From Reyranella sp. (GTDB taxonomy: Bacteria; Pseudomonadota; Alphaproteobacteria; Reyranellales; Reyranellaceae): a stretch of 64,000 bases of DNA. Shown in pieces: positions 1 through 9,400 of this stretch (position 1 is the stretch's first letter; every line of letters begins with the position of its first letter). The notes below the pieces were generated by a model that was given only the letters and a program-made list of their open reading frames with translations, ran no database searches and was not told the origin of the DNA. The stretch covers positions 124,001 through 188,000 of the forward strand of contig NZ_SCUT01000045.1 in NCBI RefSeq assembly GCF_004297265.1, read 5' to 3'. The position numbers and the translations under genes were made by a program.

Positions 1-9
1 TACGCCGAC

Positions 10-54
10 GGAGGGGTCATGCGTGCCCATCGTGGCGCCGTACTTGACCCCTCC
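10..54. repeat. Inverted repeat, 10-bp arms, upstream of permease gene
   Basis: Perfect arms GGAGGGGTCA (10-19) and TGACCCCTCC (45-54) are separated by 25 bases. With the second palindrome at 74-95 it fills most of the leader in front of the first permease gene. It could be a dispersed palindromic repeat or the end of an upstream transcript. There is no T-run, so it is not a classical intrinsic terminator. Confidence 0.55.
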
Positions 55-73
55 ATCGCGGGTTACCGCGCCA

Positions 74-95
74 CCTCCCCATTTGAATGGGGAGG
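74..95. repeat. Perfect 10-bp palindrome overlapping a Shine-Dalgarno
   Basis: CCTCCCCATT (74-83) and AATGGGGAGG (86-95) form a perfect hairpin with a 2-base loop. The right arm contains the GGGGAGG ribosome-binding site of the permease that starts at 102, so the hairpin would hide that site in the mRNA. It may be a REP-like repeat or a translational control element. Confidence 0.55.
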
Positions 96-101
96 CACGG
101 A

Positions 102-923
102 ATGACGCGCTCAAGCGGCTTCTCCTTCATCGCACCGCTGCTGGTGCTGATGGTCGTCGCCTTCAACGCGCCCATCGTCTACATGCTGGGCCTCGCCTTC
201 TGGGAGAAGGGGCGGGGGTTCACGCTCGAGCACTATGAAGGCCTGGCGGAAGCCCCTGTCTATCTGCGCGTGCTGGGCAACACGATGCGCATCGCGCTGA
301 TCGCGACCCTGGCCAACATCGTCATCGGCTATCCGCTGGCGCACTGGATGCGCGGTCTCGGCAGCCGCGGCCGCATGATCGCGATCGCCCTGGTCGTGCT
401 GCCCTTCTGGGTCTCGATCCTCGTGCGGACGTACGCCTGGATCGTCGTGCTGGGCAATGGCGGGATCGTGAACCGCGCATTGCAATGGAGCGGCCTCACC
501 GACGCGCCGGTCTCCTTCCTCTACAACGAGCTGGGCGTCACGATCGGCATGGCCAACGTCCTGCTGCCGTTCCTGGTGCTGCCACTGTTCGCCGCCATGA
601 TCCGCATCGACGACCGGCTGCTGCAGGCCGCCGCCTCGCTGGGGGCACCGCCGCGAACCATCTTCTGGAAGGTGTATTTCCCGCTCACCCTGCCGGCACT
701 GGCCGCGGGCGCACTCCTGGTCTTCATCCTCTGCCTCGGCTTCTACGTGACGCCCGCGATCCTGGGCGGCGGCCGGGTGCCGATGATCTCCAACCTGCTC
801 GATACGCTGATCAACCAGATCCCGCGCTGGGAGCAGGCTTCGGCCATCTCGACGATCCTGCTGATCGTCACGCTGCTGATCTTCGCCGCCTATCGCCGGC
901 TCGACCGCAAGGCTTCGGCATGA
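102..923 (+). CDS. ABC transporter permease, PotB-type
   Basis: 273-residue inner-membrane subunit of a spermidine/putrescine- or iron-type ABC importer. About six hydrophobic segments are visible, beginning at residues 8-32. The cytoplasmic coupling loop (EAA-type, QAAASLGAPPRTIFWKVYFP, about residues 175-194) sits where the family has it. The ATG at 102 is preferred over the in-frame ATG at 87 because GGGGAGG lies just upstream of 102 and the ATG at 87 overlaps that site. The partner permease follows 10 bases downstream. No ATPase or binding-protein gene for this pair is in view, so those probably lie before the window. The substrate cannot be told from the permease. Confidence 0.9.
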   Translation: MTRSSGFSFIAPLLVLMVVAFNAPIVYMLGLAFWEKGRGFTLEHYEGLAEAPVYLRVLGNTMRIALIATLANIVIGYPLAHWMRGLGSRGRMIAIALVVLPFWVSILVRTYAWIVVLGNGGIVNRALQWSGLTDAPVSFLYNELGVTIGMANVLLPFLVLPLFAAMIRIDDRLLQAAASLGAPPRTIFWKVYFPLTLPALAAGALLVFILCLGFYVTPAILGGGRVPMISNLLDTLINQIPRWEQASAISTILLIVTLLIFAAYRRLDRKASA

Positions 924-933
924 GGGACGGGGC

Positions 934-1752
934 ATGAGCCGCGAAGCGATCGGCGGGTCGGTCTGGACGCGGCGCGGGCTGGCGGCCATGGGCGTCTTCG
1001 GCCTGGTCTTCCTCACCGTGCCGCTGGTCATCGTGATCCCGATGTCCTTCTCCTCGGCGCGGGCGCTCACCTTTCCGCCGCCCAGCCTGTCGCTGCGCTG
1101 GTACGAGACCTTCTTCGGGGATCCGCGCTGGATGGAGGCGATGTGGACCTCGACCTTCGTCGCTGCGATCTCGTCACTTGCCGCGCTGGTCCTGGGCGGA
1201 CTTGCGGCCTACGGCTTGCGGCGCGGCACCTTCAAGGGCCGCGACTGGGCCGAGGGCAACTTCATGGCGCCGCTGATCGTGCCGACCATCATCGTGGCGA
1301 TTGCGCTCTATCTCGCCCTGGCCAAGGTCGGCCTGCTGGGCTCGCTCCTGGGCCTGGTGGTCGCCCACACCTTGCTCAACGTGCCGCTGGTGATGATGGT
1401 TCTGGGCGTCGCGATCCGCGAGTTCGACCAGCGGATCGAGCAGGTCGCCTGGAGCCTCGGCGCCTCCTGGAGCTACGCGATGCGCAAGGTCGTGCTGCCG
1501 AACCTGGCGCCCAGCGTGTTCGCCGCCTGGATCTTCGCCTTCATCGGCAGTTTCGACGAGGTCATCGTGACCTCGTTCATCGCCGGCAAGTACGAGACCG
1601 TGCCGAAGAAGATGTTCAACGAGCTGGTTCTCGAGGTGAATCCGACGATCACCGCCGTTGCGACGTTGCTGATCGCCTTCACCGTGCTGGCGCTTGCCGC
1701 TGTGGCGTTCGTTCTTGGCCGTGCGGGGAAGCTCAAAGAGACCGTGGTCTGA
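934..1752 (+). CDS. ABC transporter permease, PotC-type
   Basis: 272-residue second permease of the same importer, starting 10 bases after the first permease stops. An N-terminal membrane helix (about residues 16-36) is followed by the FPPPSLSLRWYE segment typical of PotC-like subunits. The EAA-type coupling loop (EQVAWSLGASWSYAMRKVVL, about residues 169-188) is intact. Together with the preceding gene it would form the heterodimeric membrane channel. A bicupin gene follows after about 100 bases and may belong to the same transcript, hinting that the substrate is a small organic compound. Confidence 0.9.
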   Translation: MSREAIGGSVWTRRGLAAMGVFGLVFLTVPLVIVIPMSFSSARALTFPPPSLSLRWYETFFGDPRWMEAMWTSTFVAAISSLAALVLGGLAAYGLRRGTFKGRDWAEGNFMAPLIVPTIIVAIALYLALAKVGLLGSLLGLVVAHTLLNVPLVMMVLGVAIREFDQRIEQVAWSLGASWSYAMRKVVLPNLAPSVFAAWIFAFIGSFDEVIVTSFIAGKYETVPKKMFNELVLEVNPTITAVATLLIAFTVLALAAVAFVLGRAGKLKETVV

Positions 1753-1855
1753 GAGATCCGTATTCCTTCGTGGATTTGAAATACGACGGCGCTACAAGAC
1801 TGCTCCGGTCCCGAGCGGACCGAATCCTACGTGGATTCCAGACGAGGAGGTCTTC

Positions 1856-2827
1856 ATGCCTGGCAGCGAGAGTTTTCCCAACGGCACCCTGCTGACGAGC
1901 GACGCACAGTACTTCGACTACAGTTCGGCAGCGAACCCGATCCGGCAGGGCATCATCCCGCCGGTGCCGTACCGGGCCTTCTCGCCGTCCTTTTTCGACG
2001 AGGGGCCGACGCGCGTGCAGCCGCTCGACGTCAGCGAGGAGCTGGGGATCGTTGGCCCGGCGACGAGCCCGGCCCTCTGCGCCAACTTCATCCGCATCGA
2101 TCGCGGCTCGGTCATGACCTCGGCCGAGGCGACCAGCCAGGTGTTCTTCGTGTTCCGGGGTAACGGGCGCACGGATGCGTGTGGCGAGACGATCCAGTGG
2201 TCGCAGGGCGACTACATCGTGCTGCCGGCGCACGGCCATGCCATGCATCATTCGGACGGCGAGGCGGGCCTCTACTGGGTGCACGATGCACCCTTGCTGC
2301 GCTACCTTGGCGCGGCACCGTCGGTCGCGCGCTTCAAGCCCACCTTCTATCAGCACAGCAAGGCCCAGCAGAAACTCGCGGAGATCGCGTCCGATCCGAA
2401 GACCGCGCAGGCGAACCGGGTCAGTGTCCTGCTGGCCAACAGGAACTTCCCTGCCACGCGCACCATCACCCACACGATGTGGACGATGTTCGGCCTCCTG
2501 CCGAAGGACAAGATCCAGTATCCGCACCGCCACGAATCGGTGGCGCTGGATTTCGTCATCGACTGCAAGCCCGGCTGCTACACGATGATCGGCACGGAAC
2601 TCGACGAGTCCGGCATGATCAGGAACGGCCGTCGCGAGGATTGGGCGCCCGGCGCCAGCTTCATCACGCCGCCCGGTTACTGGCATTCGCACCACAATGA
2701 ATCGGGAGCGGATGCCCACGTCCTGCCCATCCAGGATGCCGGTCTGCACACCTACCTGCGGACCCTGGAGATCATGTTCAGCCATCCCGGACACGATCGC
2801 ACCGCGCATATTTCGCAGACGCCATAG
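1856..2827 (+). CDS. Bicupin-domain protein (possible ring-cleavage-like or isomerase)
   Basis: 323 residues with two cupin barrels. The first (about residues 80-150) has a FRGNGRTDACGE... GDYIVLPAH...MHHSDG pattern. The second (about 205-300) has PHRHESVALDFVID and ends in PPGYWHSHHNESG, giving plausible metal-binding His clusters in both. The overall look resembles the bicupin dioxygenases related to gentisate 1,2-dioxygenase, but I do not see enough to assign a reaction. The ATG at 1856 has GAGGAGG at the right distance, so it is preferred over upstream in-frame starts. It follows two importer permeases and precedes HMG-CoA lyase, so a catabolic role is inferred. Confidence 0.75.
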   Translation: MPGSESFPNGTLLTSDAQYFDYSSAANPIRQGIIPPVPYRAFSPSFFDEGPTRVQPLDVSEELGIVGPATSPALCANFIRIDRGSVMTSAEATSQVFFVFRGNGRTDACGETIQWSQGDYIVLPAHGHAMHHSDGEAGLYWVHDAPLLRYLGAAPSVARFKPTFYQHSKAQQKLAEIASDPKTAQANRVSVLLANRNFPATRTITHTMWTMFGLLPKDKIQYPHRHESVALDFVIDCKPGCYTMIGTELDESGMIRNGRREDWAPGASFITPPGYWHSHHNESGADAHVLPIQDAGLHTYLRTLEIMFSHPGHDRTAHISQTP

Positions 2828-2894
2828 CGGCGAAAATACTGACTGGCGGCCTTCCCACTGGTGCAGTATGTGGCGCCAGTAACGGGAGGTAACC

Positions 2895-3803
2895 ATGAAT
2901 CACCCCAAGCGCGTGCGGCTGGTCGAAGTCGGGCCGCGCGATGGGCTGCAGAACGAGGCAAAGCCGGTTTCGGTCGACGCCAAGGTGGCGCTGATCGACG
3001 CGCTGTCGGCCGCCGGCCATTCGGCGGTCGAGGCCGGCAGCTTCGTGTCGCCCAAGTGGGTGCCGCAGATGGCCAATACCGACCAGGTCATGGCGCGCAT
3101 CCAGCGCAAGCCGGGCGTGAGCTATCCGGTCCTCGTACCCAACAAGCAGGGCATGAACGGCGCGGTCGAGGCCGGCGTCGGCGAGATCGCGATCTTCACG
3201 GCGGCGTCGGAAGCCTTCTGCCGCAAGAACACCAACTGTTCGATCGACGAGAGCTTCGAGCGTTTCGCGCCTGTGATGGAAGCCGCGCAGAAGCACGGCA
3301 TGAAGGTGCGCGGCTACGTCTCGACGGTGATCGCCTGCCCGTATGACGGCAAGGTCTCGCCCGCCAAGGTGGCCGAAGTGTCGGAGCGGCTGTTCCGCAT
3401 GGGCTGCTATGAAGTGTCACTCGGCGACACGATCGGCGTCGGCACGCCCGGCGAATGCGTTGCCATGATCGATGCCGTCGCCGAGAAGATGCCGCGTGAA
3501 AAGATCGCCGCGCACTTCCACGACACCTACGGCCAGTCGCTGGCCAACATCCTGGCGGTCATGGAGCGCGGTATCGCCGTGTTCGATACCGCGGTCGCGG
3601 GCCTCGGCGGCTGCCCCTACGCCAAGGGCGCCTCGGGCAATGTCGGCACCGAGGACGTGATCTACCTGATGAACGGCCTCGGCATCGAGCACGGCGTCGA
3701 CCTCGACGCCATCGCCAAAGCCGGCCGCGAGATCTGCGCCGCGCTCGGTCGCGAGCCGGCGTCCAAGGTGGCCCAGGCGCTCAAGGCGAAGGCAGCGGCC
3801 TAA
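2895..3803 (+). CDS. mvaB: Hydroxymethylglutaryl-CoA lyase
   Basis: 302 residues, the usual length for bacterial HMG-CoA lyase, which splits HMG-CoA into acetyl-CoA and acetoacetate at the end of leucine breakdown. The HMGL-like TIM barrel opens with VEVGPRDGLQNE. The metal site HFHDTYG is at about residue 207, and the signature Cys loop GGCPYAKGASGN is at about residue 239. That loop separates true HMG-CoA lyases from isopropylmalate synthases. GGGAGG lies just before the ATG. It stands 67 bases after the bicupin gene. The other leucine catabolism genes are not nearby in the window. Confidence 0.92.
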   Translation: MNHPKRVRLVEVGPRDGLQNEAKPVSVDAKVALIDALSAAGHSAVEAGSFVSPKWVPQMANTDQVMARIQRKPGVSYPVLVPNKQGMNGAVEAGVGEIAIFTAASEAFCRKNTNCSIDESFERFAPVMEAAQKHGMKVRGYVSTVIACPYDGKVSPAKVAEVSERLFRMGCYEVSLGDTIGVGTPGECVAMIDAVAEKMPREKIAAHFHDTYGQSLANILAVMERGIAVFDTAVAGLGGCPYAKGASGNVGTEDVIYLMNGLGIEHGVDLDAIAKAGREICAALGREPASKVAQALKAKAAA

Positions 3804-3829
3804 GCCTCACGAACGTTCAAGACGGAAGT

Positions 3830-3858
3830 CCATGGCCGGCGTCAAATCGCCGGCATGG
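3830..3858 (+). promoter_or_regulatory. Hairpin occluding the lysE-family start codon
   Basis: CCATGGCCGGCG (3830-3841) pairs with CGCCGGCATGG (3848-3858) across a 6-base loop, with one bulged base. The right arm includes the ATG (3855) of the following exporter gene, and no Shine-Dalgarno is visible outside the stem. It may act in translation control or simply end the upstream transcript without a T-run. Confidence 0.45.
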
Positions 3859-4448
3859 ACGCTCTTTCCGGATTCCTGATCGCCGCGATCGCGCTGGCCG
3901 GCAGCCCTGGCCCGGCGACGCTGAGCCTGGCCGCCGCCGGTGCGGCGTTCGGCGCGCGCCGGGGCATCGGCTATCTGGCGGGCATTGTGGTGGGCATGGT
4001 CGCGGTGATGGCGGTCGTGGCCAGCGGCATGGTCGGCCTGCTGCTCGCCGTGCCGGGCGTGGCGTCTGTCGTGGCGGCGCTGGCCGCGCTCTATTTCCTG
4101 TGGCTGGCCTGGCGCATCGCGACCGCGCCGCCTTTGTCCGAAGAGGGTGCGCGCGGGGAACCGCCGACCGTTACGGCAGGGCTGCTGCTGTCGCTGGTCA
4201 ATCCCAAGGGCTATGTCGCGATGGGCGCGCTCTATTCCGGCTTCACCTTGTTGCCGGACCGGCTGGGGGCAGACGTGGCGTTGAAGCTCGTCGTGCTGAC
4301 CTTGGTCATCACCGCGGTGAACGTCGTGTGGCTGGTCGCCGGTGCGGCGCTCACGCGCTTCTTCCGCGATCCGCGCACCAACCTGATCATCAACGTGGCG
4401 TTTGCCTTGTCGCTCGTCGGATCGGTCGCGCTGGCCTTCGTCGTCTGA
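3855..4448 (+). CDS. LysE/RhtB-family amino-acid exporter
   Basis: 197-residue integral membrane protein, near the normal length of LysE/RhtB translocators that export amino acids or related metabolites. The N-terminus carries the hallmark GSPGPATLSLAAAGAAFG (about residues 17-34), followed by about five more hydrophobic helices. The loop VNPKGYVAMGALYSG is also typical. The start ATG lies inside a strong hairpin and has no clear ribosome-binding site. The gene ends 6 bases before the convergent pbpC gene. Substrate unknown. Confidence 0.88.
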   Translation: MDALSGFLIAAIALAGSPGPATLSLAAAGAAFGARRGIGYLAGIVVGMVAVMAVVASGMVGLLLAVPGVASVVAALAALYFLWLAWRIATAPPLSEEGARGEPPTVTAGLLLSLVNPKGYVAMGALYSGFTLLPDRLGADVALKLVVLTLVITAVNVVWLVAGAALTRFFRDPRTNLIINVAFALSLVGSVALAFVV

Positions 4449-4454
4449 ATACGG

Positions 4455-6491
4455 CTATTGCCGTTGAACGATCCTGACGGTGATGGAACTCGAGCGGCCT
4501 GCTTCGTCGACGACGGCGAGACGCGCCGTGCCGGCGCCGTCGGGCACCCACTGAGTTCCCTCCAATGGGCGGCCGTCGACCAGCCAGCGCAGGCGGCCCT
4601 GGCCGCCCATGGCATTCAAGACGACGGTCTCGCGCGCGGCCAGTTCGATGCGGGCATCGGCCGGCGGATAGGCGATGCGCGGGCCGCCGCTGGTTTCGGC
4701 ATAGGGGGCAAGCGTGCGCATGCGCGGCGGCAGCTCGCGATGGGATGCGACCCTGATGGCATCGGCCGGCGGCCGGATCGAGCGGTTGTCCTCACCGGGG
4801 AGCCGGCCATACGCCTTGAACAGGATGGGCAGCGCCGAGAGCCGGCCGAGCTGGCCGGGGCGCGGCGTGCCGTCGGCATGGCCGACCCACACGACGACGG
4901 TCCAGTTGGCGCTGTAGCCGGCGGCCCAGGCATCGCGATAGCCGGCCGAGGTGCCGGTCTTGAAGGCGATGCGGCGCTCGCGCAGCGCGACCGGCAGGGA
5001 GGCGAAGCCCTCGGGCAGCGGCGCCTCTGCCAGCACGTCGGAGACATACCAGGCGGCGGTTGGTCCGAGGAGGCGGAGCGGCTCGGATCGCGGCCGGTCA
5101 CGGCGGACCTGGGGCGGCGCGAAGCGGCCGCCATTGGCCAGCCCGGCATAGAGCCCCGCCATCTCGAGCGGCGAGATCGTGGCGCTGCCGAGCGCGACGC
5201 CCAATGAGTTTCCGTTGTCGCCAGGCGGCAGGCCGGGCGACGCGCCGGCGGTGCGCAGGGTGGAGAGGAAGCGCTGCGGGCCGACCTTTTCCAGTGCCAG
5301 CACCGCCGGCACGTTCAGGGATTGTTGTAGCGCGCGCCGCACCGTCACCGCGCCCTGATGGTCGCGGTCGAAATTGCGCGGCAGCCAGTCGCGGAAACGA
5401 ACTGGCACATCCTCGACCAGCGTCTCGGGATGCAGCGTCCGGTCGTCGAACGCCATGGCGTAGATCAACGGCTTCAGCGCCGAGCCGGGCGAACGGCGGG
5501 CGCGCACCAGGTCGACCTGGCCGGCGCGTCCGAAAAAATTGTCGCCCCCCAGCCAGGCGACGACTCCGCCGGTGCGGTTGTCGAGCACGACCATGGCGAT
5601 CTCGGCGCCATCGCCCAACTGGCGGCGCTCCTCGTGCACCAGCTGGGCCATCGACTGCTGCAGTTCGTAGCGCACCGTGGTCGGCACGGCGGTGCCGGGC
5701 GATTGGCCCGCCAGCCAGGTCGAGAGATGCGGCGCCTGCATCGGCAGCGCGAGCCGGCGATCGGGCGCGAGACGGCTTCGCGCCATCTCGAACTGGGGTG
5801 CATCAATCACGCCATGTTCGACGCCGCGTTCCAGAACACGGTCGCGCGCCTTCTGCGCCACGAGCGAGGCTCTGTCCGGGCGTCGTCGTTCCGGCGACTG
5901 GGGGATGGCGACCAGCAGCGCGGCCTCGGCGGCGCTGAGCTGGCGCGGCTCCTTGCCGAAATAGGCCAGCGACGCGGCGCGCACGCCTTCCAGATTGCCG
6001 CCCATCGGGGCCAGCGTCAGATAGATCGCCAGTACGTCGCGCTTGGAGTAGCGCCATTCGAGCTGCAGCGCGCGGGCCGACTGGAGGAGCTTGGTGGTGA
6101 AGCTGCGCTGCCGGGGATCGAGCAGGCGGGCGGCCTGCATCGACAGTGTCGAGGCGCCGGATACGATGCGGCCCCGCTCGGCGAGCTGGCCGGCCGCGCG
6201 TAGTGCCGCGAGCGGATCGACTCCCCAGTGCGAATCGAACCGGCGATCCTCATAGGCCTTGAGCAGCCCGAGATAGAGCGGATCGACATCGTCGACCGAC
6301 GTCTTGAGGCGCCACTTGCCGTCGGCCGTCGTGAAGGCGCGCAGCAGTCGGCCGTTGGCGTCGACCACCTCGGTCGACCGGTCATGATAGCGCGACAGGT
6401 CGGGCGGGAAGAGACGGTCGATCGTCAGCGCCGTCGCCACCAGGGTCGTGGCGGCGACGGCGAGGCCGGCCAGCAGGGGCCTGAGCCGCAT
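4455..6491 (-). CDS. pbpC: Penicillin-binding protein 1C
   Basis: 678-residue bifunctional peptidoglycan synthase of the PBP1C class. An N-terminal membrane anchor (about residues 6-25) is followed by a GT51 glycosyltransferase domain containing AYEDRRFDSHWGVDP. The transpeptidase domain has SPGSALKPL (nucleophile Ser) and KTGTSAGYRDAWAAG. A C-terminal domain typical of PBP1C follows (ending RLAVVDEAGRSSSITVRIVQ). The ATG at 6491 gives the anchor at the right place, and longer in-frame starts would add 60 low-complexity residues. It begins 5 bases after the alpha-2-macroglobulin gene stops, so the two are surely co-transcribed, as in other proteobacteria. Confidence 0.93.
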   Translation of the reverse strand: MRLRPLLAGLAVAATTLVATALTIDRLFPPDLSRYHDRSTEVVDANGRLLRAFTTADGKWRLKTSVDDVDPLYLGLLKAYEDRRFDSHWGVDPLAALRAAGQLAERGRIVSGASTLSMQAARLLDPRQRSFTTKLLQSARALQLEWRYSKRDVLAIYLTLAPMGGNLEGVRAASLAYFGKEPRQLSAAEAALLVAIPQSPERRRPDRASLVAQKARDRVLERGVEHGVIDAPQFEMARSRLAPDRRLALPMQAPHLSTWLAGQSPGTAVPTTVRYELQQSMAQLVHEERRQLGDGAEIAMVVLDNRTGGVVAWLGGDNFFGRAGQVDLVRARRSPGSALKPLIYAMAFDDRTLHPETLVEDVPVRFRDWLPRNFDRDHQGAVTVRRALQQSLNVPAVLALEKVGPQRFLSTLRTAGASPGLPPGDNGNSLGVALGSATISPLEMAGLYAGLANGGRFAPPQVRRDRPRSEPLRLLGPTAAWYVSDVLAEAPLPEGFASLPVALRERRIAFKTGTSAGYRDAWAAGYSANWTVVVWVGHADGTPRPGQLGRLSALPILFKAYGRLPGEDNRSIRPPADAIRVASHRELPPRMRTLAPYAETSGGPRIAYPPADARIELAARETVVLNAMGGQGRLRWLVDGRPLEGTQWVPDGAGTARLAVVDEAGRSSSITVRIVQRQ

Positions 6492-6496
6492 GCGGG

Positions 6497-9400
6497 CTAC
6501 TTCGTTCCCGCGGGAACGATCGTCAGCGCGCGCATCGCCGTCCGGCCATAGACCCGCGGCGCATACATGTCGGAGACGTTCGTTGCCGGGACGGCATAGG
6601 TGCCGGGCGTCACGGCGCGGACGATGTAGGCGACGTGATAGGAGTTCGGGTTCTTGGCCGAGGAATCCCACCAGGTCTGGTAGGGCCGAGTGCCCATGTT
6701 GAAGGACGCGAAGAAGCGGTCGTCGCGCGCCTCGGCAATGCGGGTCTCGGTGAGGTCGGACAGGAACGGGAAGGACTTCGCCGTCTCGTCGTTCAGCACC
6801 GCTTCGATCTCGAAGCCGGCCGGCAGCAGGTCGAGCAGCGCCACCTCGTGGTAGCCACCTTCCAGGTTGCGGCCGGAGATCGAGACGATGAACCGCTCGT
6901 TCTGTACGACGTGGCCCAGCGAACTGGGCTCGCCGTCGAACTTCAGGAATTCACGCTCGACGCTGATACCGGCCGTCGCCGCGGGCTGCGGATCGACCGG
7001 CACACCACGCGCCGTCACCTGCATCCAGATCGGCCGGTCGGTGTCGTTGCGCAGCTTGAGGCCGCGGGCCAGCGCCGCCGCGTCCGGGTTGAAGGTCACC
7101 GGTTCCGTAGCCGACTGGCGTTGCTGGCCATCCACTGAATAGGCGAGCTGGCTGCTGCCGCTCATGGCACGCGCCGCCATGACCAGCCACGCCTGCTCCT
7201 GGGTCGTGGTGAGATTGACGGACGACGTGAGGCGTTCGCCCACCAGGCTCGTCACTTCGGTCAGGGCATCGCGTCCACCGGCCTCGACGGCGAGCGTGAC
7301 GAGCGCCGCGCGGTTGCGCAGCGGCGAGCCGTAGTAATCGGACGGGTCCCGCTCGTCGATGCGCTGGCGCGCCGTGGCGAAGGCGAGGCGTCCGCGCCCC
7401 GGTTCGCCCACCTGGTTCAGCGCCGCCGCCAGCATGGCCCAGGCGATGCCGCCCTTCATCTCTGCCGCCTTCGTGTCCTGGAAGTAGCGGACCCGGCCAG
7501 GATCGGCGTAGCCCGACTTCGCCAGCACGTACCAGGCATAGGCCTGGGCATTGGGCGAGAGCTTCTCGGCGGTCTTGTTGAGCCAGTTCAACGCCCGCTG
7601 CAGCGAGGCGGAGGGTACCGTCATCTGCTGCTGGTTCGCGCGGACCAGGAAGTCGAGCACGTAGGTCTGCAGCCATTCTGCCGCAGGCGTGGAGAAGGGC
7701 CCCCACATGCCGAACGATCCGTCGGGCAGCTGCATGTCGACGATGCGATAGACGGCATCCTGCACGCGCTCGTTGATGCGCGGATCGGCCGGGCCGTAGC
7801 CCAGCAGCGCCACGTCATTGTAGTAGAGCAGCGGCATCGCACGGCTGGTCGTTTGCTCGATGCAGCCGAACGGATACTTGTCGAGCTGGCGCAGCAGTCC
7901 CGCGACGTCGATCCCCGGAATGCGGGTCAGCGAGGCGCTGACCTGCGCGGTCCCGGGCGCGAAGGCGGCGATCACGTTGCGGTCGACCGTGGCCTCGTTG
8001 CCGGGCGCGAGGCGCGCCGCCGTGTCGACGGCGCTGGGCGTCTGTGCCGGCCGCACCTGGATGTCCCATTCGCGCTGGACGGCGAAGTTGCCTGGTCCCT
8101 GGACGGCGACCGTGACCTTGCCGAAGCCCGCCTCGCCGGCGCGCAGCGGCCAGGTCAGCAGCTCGCGCTGGTTGGCGGCGAGGCGCTTCGTCTCGCTTAC
8201 CGGCCGTTCGAGCGAGACCGAGCCGTTCGCGGTGAGGGTCACTCGGTAGTCGCCCGCTTGGCCGTCGACATTGTGCAGCGACAACGCCACTCGCCCGAGA
8301 TCCTTGGGCGCGAGGAAGCGCGGCAGCACGACGTCGGCCGTGACGGCATCGCGCACGAACAGACGCTGCTCGCCCGAGCCGACGCGAGTCTTGTCGTAGG
8401 CCACCGCCATCAGCCGGAGCTGGCCGATGAAGTCGGGGATGTCGAAGGCGATCCTTGCTTCGCCCTTGTCGTCGAGCTTCACCGGACCGCTGAACAGCGA
8501 GACGGTGCGCGTCGGCACGATGTCGAGGCCGCCAATTTCGCCGGCATCGCCGCCGGCCCGGATGCGGCCGAGCTCGTCGGCGCGCGTATCGAGCAGGCGG
8601 CCGTAATCGTCGCGCATCGAGACGCCGAGGCGACGCTTGCCGAAATAGTGGTCGGCGGGATTGGGCGTCTTGTAGCGGGTGAGCTGAAGGATGCCCTCAT
8701 CCACCGCAGCCAGGGTGACGAAGGCTTCCTGTCCGGCCTGCAGGTTCGAGACTTTCACCGGCACTTCGATGCGCTGGCGCGGCGTGATCTTTTCCGGCGT
8801 GCCGATCTGGATGCCCAGCGTCCGCAGGGTCGGGTTGAGACCCAGCCACGTGGCGCCGATGGCCCGCGTGGGGGTGCGTTCGGCCGGCGCCGCCAGCGGC
8901 CGCCAGGCCGTGACCAGCGCATAGGCGCCGGCACCCCATTCACCCTTCACCGGGATGTCGACCGTCGTGCCGCCGGCCGGCACCTGGACCGATTGTGTGG
9001 AGACGATGCGGTCGGTCGCGATGGCGATCAGCGCCTCGCCGGCGAACGGCGCCTCGATGCGCAGGCGGGCCGTGTCGCCCGGCGCATAATTCTGCTTGTC
9101 GCTGGCGACGCGCAGCGTGTCGGGTGCCTCCTCGGTCCCCGTGCCGCCGTACCAGCCTACGTAGAAGGTGAGGCTGGTCGAGGTGTTCTTCTCGTTGTCG
9201 ATGACGGTGAGCCTGTGCTGGCCCCAGTCCAGCCGCTGCGAGAGACGGGTCGGCGTGTCGGCCTTCAGGGTCACCTTGTCGGCCGTGATCAGACGGGTGT
9301 TCGTGACCGACTGCCAGCGCCAGCGGCCGTCCACCTGGAACCATTGATAGGCGTTGGTGATGCGTTCGATCCGGTACTCGACCGAGGGGCGGGCGATCTG

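Noticed and set aside
23-238. Short frame at the window start
   Set aside because: Overlaps the palindromes and the first permease in another frame; no coding features.
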